Shown here one piece after another: positions 62,720 through 64,000 of a stretch of DNA of 64,000 nucleotides (the stretch's first letter is position 1; every line of letters starts with the position of its first letter). Under the pieces are notes generated by a model. That model saw nothing but the letters and a program-made list of their open reading frames with translations. It ran no database searches and was not told the origin of the DNA. The DNA is from Bermanella sp034111105 (lineage in GTDB: Bacteria; Pseudomonadota; Gammaproteobacteria; Pseudomonadales; Oceanobacteraceae), in contig JAWUXY010000023.1 in NCBI GenBank assembly GCA_034111105.1, forward strand, positions 12,382 to 76,381. The letters run 5' to 3'. The translations under genes were made by a program, and so were the position numbers.

Positions 62720-63883
62720 ATGCAGATTCAACCTAAGGACTACTACGAAGGCGATACCTTCGAACGCATTAAAAAGCACGCTGACACACTAGACACACCT
62801 TGTTTAGTGATCGACACCGCGATGTTTGCTCGCCAACTAGATGAATTAATGGCGTGCTTTCCTTATGCAAAAACTTACTACGCAATTAAAGCGAACCCCG
62901 CTGAAGCGCTATTAAGAATTTTGGATGATCGCGGTTGCAACTTTGACGTGGCCTCACGTTATGAACTCGACAAAGTGCTGTCTATTGGTGTGAAAGGTGA
63001 TCGTATTAGCTACGGCAATACCATCAAAAAAGCGAAAGACGTGCGCTACTTCCATGAGAAAGGGGTTGATTTGTTCGCCACTGACTCAGAAGCCGACTTG
63101 CGTAACATTGCCCAAGCTGCACCGGGTGCACGCGTATTTGTGCGCATTTTAACCGAAGGTTCACAAACCGCAGACTGGCCGCTTTCGCGTAAATTTGGCT
63201 GCCAAACTGACATGGCACTCGACCTTTGCGTATTAGCAAAGGAACTTGGCTTAGTGCCTTACGGTATTTCGTTTCATGTGGGCTCACAACAGCGTGACAT
63301 TGGTGCATGGGATTCAGCCATTGCTAAAGTAAAATGGATCTTCGAGCGCTTACAAGAAGAACACGGTATTCAACTTAAAAAGGCAAACTTGGGTGGTGGT
63401 TTTCCTGCTAACTACATGAGCCGCACAAACGACTTAAAAACTTACTCAAAAGAAATCACCCGTTTCTTGAGCGAAGACTTTGACGATAACTTCCCAGAAA
63501 TCATTCTGGAACCAGGTCGCTCATTAATCGCTAACGCAGGTGTCTTAGTGAGTGAAGTAGTATTAATCAGCCGTAAAAACCGCACCGGTTTAAACCGCTG
63601 GGTATTCACTGACATTGGTAAATTTGGCGGCCTAATCGAAACCATGGACGAAGCCATCAAGTACCCAGTGTACGTTGAAAAACAAGGCGAAACAGAAGAA
63701 GTGATCATCGCCGGTCCAACCTGTGACAGCGCGGATATTTTGTACGAAGACTACAAATATGAACTGCCACTTAACTTGGCCATGGGCGACCGTATGTACT
63801 GGTTTTCAACCGGGGCTTACACCACAACTTACTCGGCCATCGAATTCAATGGCTTCCCGCCGTTAAAAGCTTACTTCATTTAG
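62720..63883 (+). CDS. speC: ornithine/lysine decarboxylase, group IV (alanine-racemase fold)
   Basis: This PLP-dependent decarboxylase makes putrescine from ornithine (some members accept lysine). Its 387 residues are of the eukaryotic-type ODC fold: the PLP Lys is K57 in YYAIKANP, ASRYELDKVL and SFHVGSQ follow, the Gly-rich phosphate loop is NLGGGFP near 217, EPGRS is near 268, and the catalytic Cys of the other subunit is C335 (GPTCDS). The ribosome site is not obvious; GTAGGAG lies about 15 bases before the ATG. It complements the aguAB route. Confidence 0.92.
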   Translation: MQIQPKDYYEGDTFERIKKHADTLDTPCLVIDTAMFARQLDELMACFPYAKTYYAIKANPAEALLRILDDRGCNFDVASRYELDKVLSIGVKGDRISYGNTIKKAKDVRYFHEKGVDLFATDSEADLRNIAQAAPGARVFVRILTEGSQTADWPLSRKFGCQTDMALDLCVLAKELGLVPYGISFHVGSQQRDIGAWDSAIAKVKWIFERLQEEHGIQLKKANLGGGFPANYMSRTNDLKTYSKEITRFLSEDFDDNFPEIILEPGRSLIANAGVLVSEVVLISRKNRTGLNRWVFTDIGKFGGLIETMDEAIKYPVYVEKQGETEEVIIAGPTCDSADILYEDYKYELPLNLAMGDRMYWFSTGAYTTTYSAIEFNGFPPLKAYFI

Positions 63884-63898
63884 TTCATAATAATTAAA

Positions 63899-63936
63899 TT
63901 AAAAAAAACGCTGCCCTTTTGGGGCCGCGTTTTTTA
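63899..63936 (+). terminator. intrinsic terminator of the decarboxylase gene
   Basis: AACGC-T-GCCC pairs with GGGC-C-GCGTT (one mismatch) around a TTTTG loop, with A and T runs on both sides. Confidence 0.8.
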
Positions 63937-63950
63937 TTTTAAAAGGGTCA

Positions 63951-64000
63951 TTAATCATCTAAAAGATTAAAGGCATAACCCTCTGTCATCAACAATATCA
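63951..64000 (-). CDS. possible C-terminal end of a leftward gene (cut by window)
   Basis: The minus strand is open from the window edge to TAA at 63953-63951. It would encode a C-terminus ending MTEGYAFNLLDD. This is too short to identify and may be chance, though the terminator just after it fits a convergent gene. Confidence 0.3.
   Translation of the reverse strand, partial: ILLMTEGYAFNLLDD

Noticed and set aside
1..64000. tRNA genes, rRNA genes, CRISPR arrays or prophage
   Set aside because: I found no cloverleaf-like T-loop plus CCA pattern, no regularly spaced direct repeats and no phage structural or integrase gene. A covariance-model scan would be needed to exclude small RNAs.

Overview
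The window looks like a chromosomal segment of a marine gammaproteobacterium of the Oceanospirillales/Pseudomonadales type. It is AT-rich by eye; I did not compute base composition. The evidence is a complete Na+-translocating NADH:quinone reductase operon with its maturation factors, a PsrA-type fatty-acid regulator beside lexA, a CsiV-mfd pair, a long-form GAPDH, and a soluble transhydrogenase. From memory, the order exbB-like, comEC, DUF2062, lolD, lolC ... sthA, apbE, nqrF-A, gap, mfd, csiV, MTIP, nagZ, psrA, lexA follows the PA2983-PA3010 region of Pseudomonas aeruginosa. This would be a conserved backbone with lineage-specific blocks inserted.

Layout. Bases 1-5052: an ExbB/TolQ-type proton channel (cut by the window edge), the DNA-uptake channel ComEC, a DUF2062 membrane protein and the lipoprotein exporter LolD-LolC. 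Bases 5150-13602: a small exported protein, the agmatine-to-putrescine pair AguA-AguB, an exported Gln-rich protein, a tiny Cro-like regulator, and a 1640-residue single-chain biotin carboxylase/carboxyltransferase. Bases 13680-26396: a thioesterase, the Prc protease, DUF599 and YajG proteins, YaaA, an acyl-CoA synthetase, a TauE/SafE permease, a Tus-like protein, a GDPD phosphodiesterase, a cysteine-less Sir2 protein, a DUF1499 lipoprotein, a possible ADP-ribosyltransferase-fold protein and PilU. Bases 26798-35188: an ABM monooxygenase, SthA, NqrM, ApbE, a DUF4062-like protein with a winged-helix tail, an AEC transporter, RlmG, a YigZ protein, a possible PilZ protein and YjbQ. Bases 35271-42929: nqrABCDEF and GAPDH. 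Bases 43219-51612: mfd-csiV, S-methyl-thioinosine phosphorylase, an MscS channel, NagZ, an L,D-transpeptidase-fold protein and PsrA. Bases 51786-56888: a TetR-MMPL-LolA-like-outer-membrane-protein operon that looks like a complete envelope export route. Bases 57101-64000: lexA, small conserved proteins, YfaZ, htpG, two PaaI thioesterases and ornithine decarboxylase.

How the genes fit together. ApbE (flavinylation of NqrB/NqrC) and NqrM (iron delivery) serve the Na+-NQR complex about 5 kb away. AguA/AguB and the ornithine decarboxylase at the far end are two routes to putrescine. PsrA, the acyl-CoA synthetase, the thioesterases and the large carboxylase point to active acyl-CoA metabolism.

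The least ordinary items are: (i) the CT-BC-BCCP single-chain carboxylase with a long helical insert; (ii) a 53-bp palindromic, IS3-end-like miniature element with an AAT target duplication, nested inside the csiV/mtnP terminator; (iii) a degenerate duplication of the nqrB-nqrC junction that creates a 30-codon ORF; (iv) the Tus-like protein; (v) the Sir2 protein without zinc ligands; (vi) the ART-like and DUF4062-like orphans; and (vii) the MMPL/LolA-like/beta-barrel operon with twin operators. I saw no tRNA, rRNA, CRISPR array, full-length IS or prophage.
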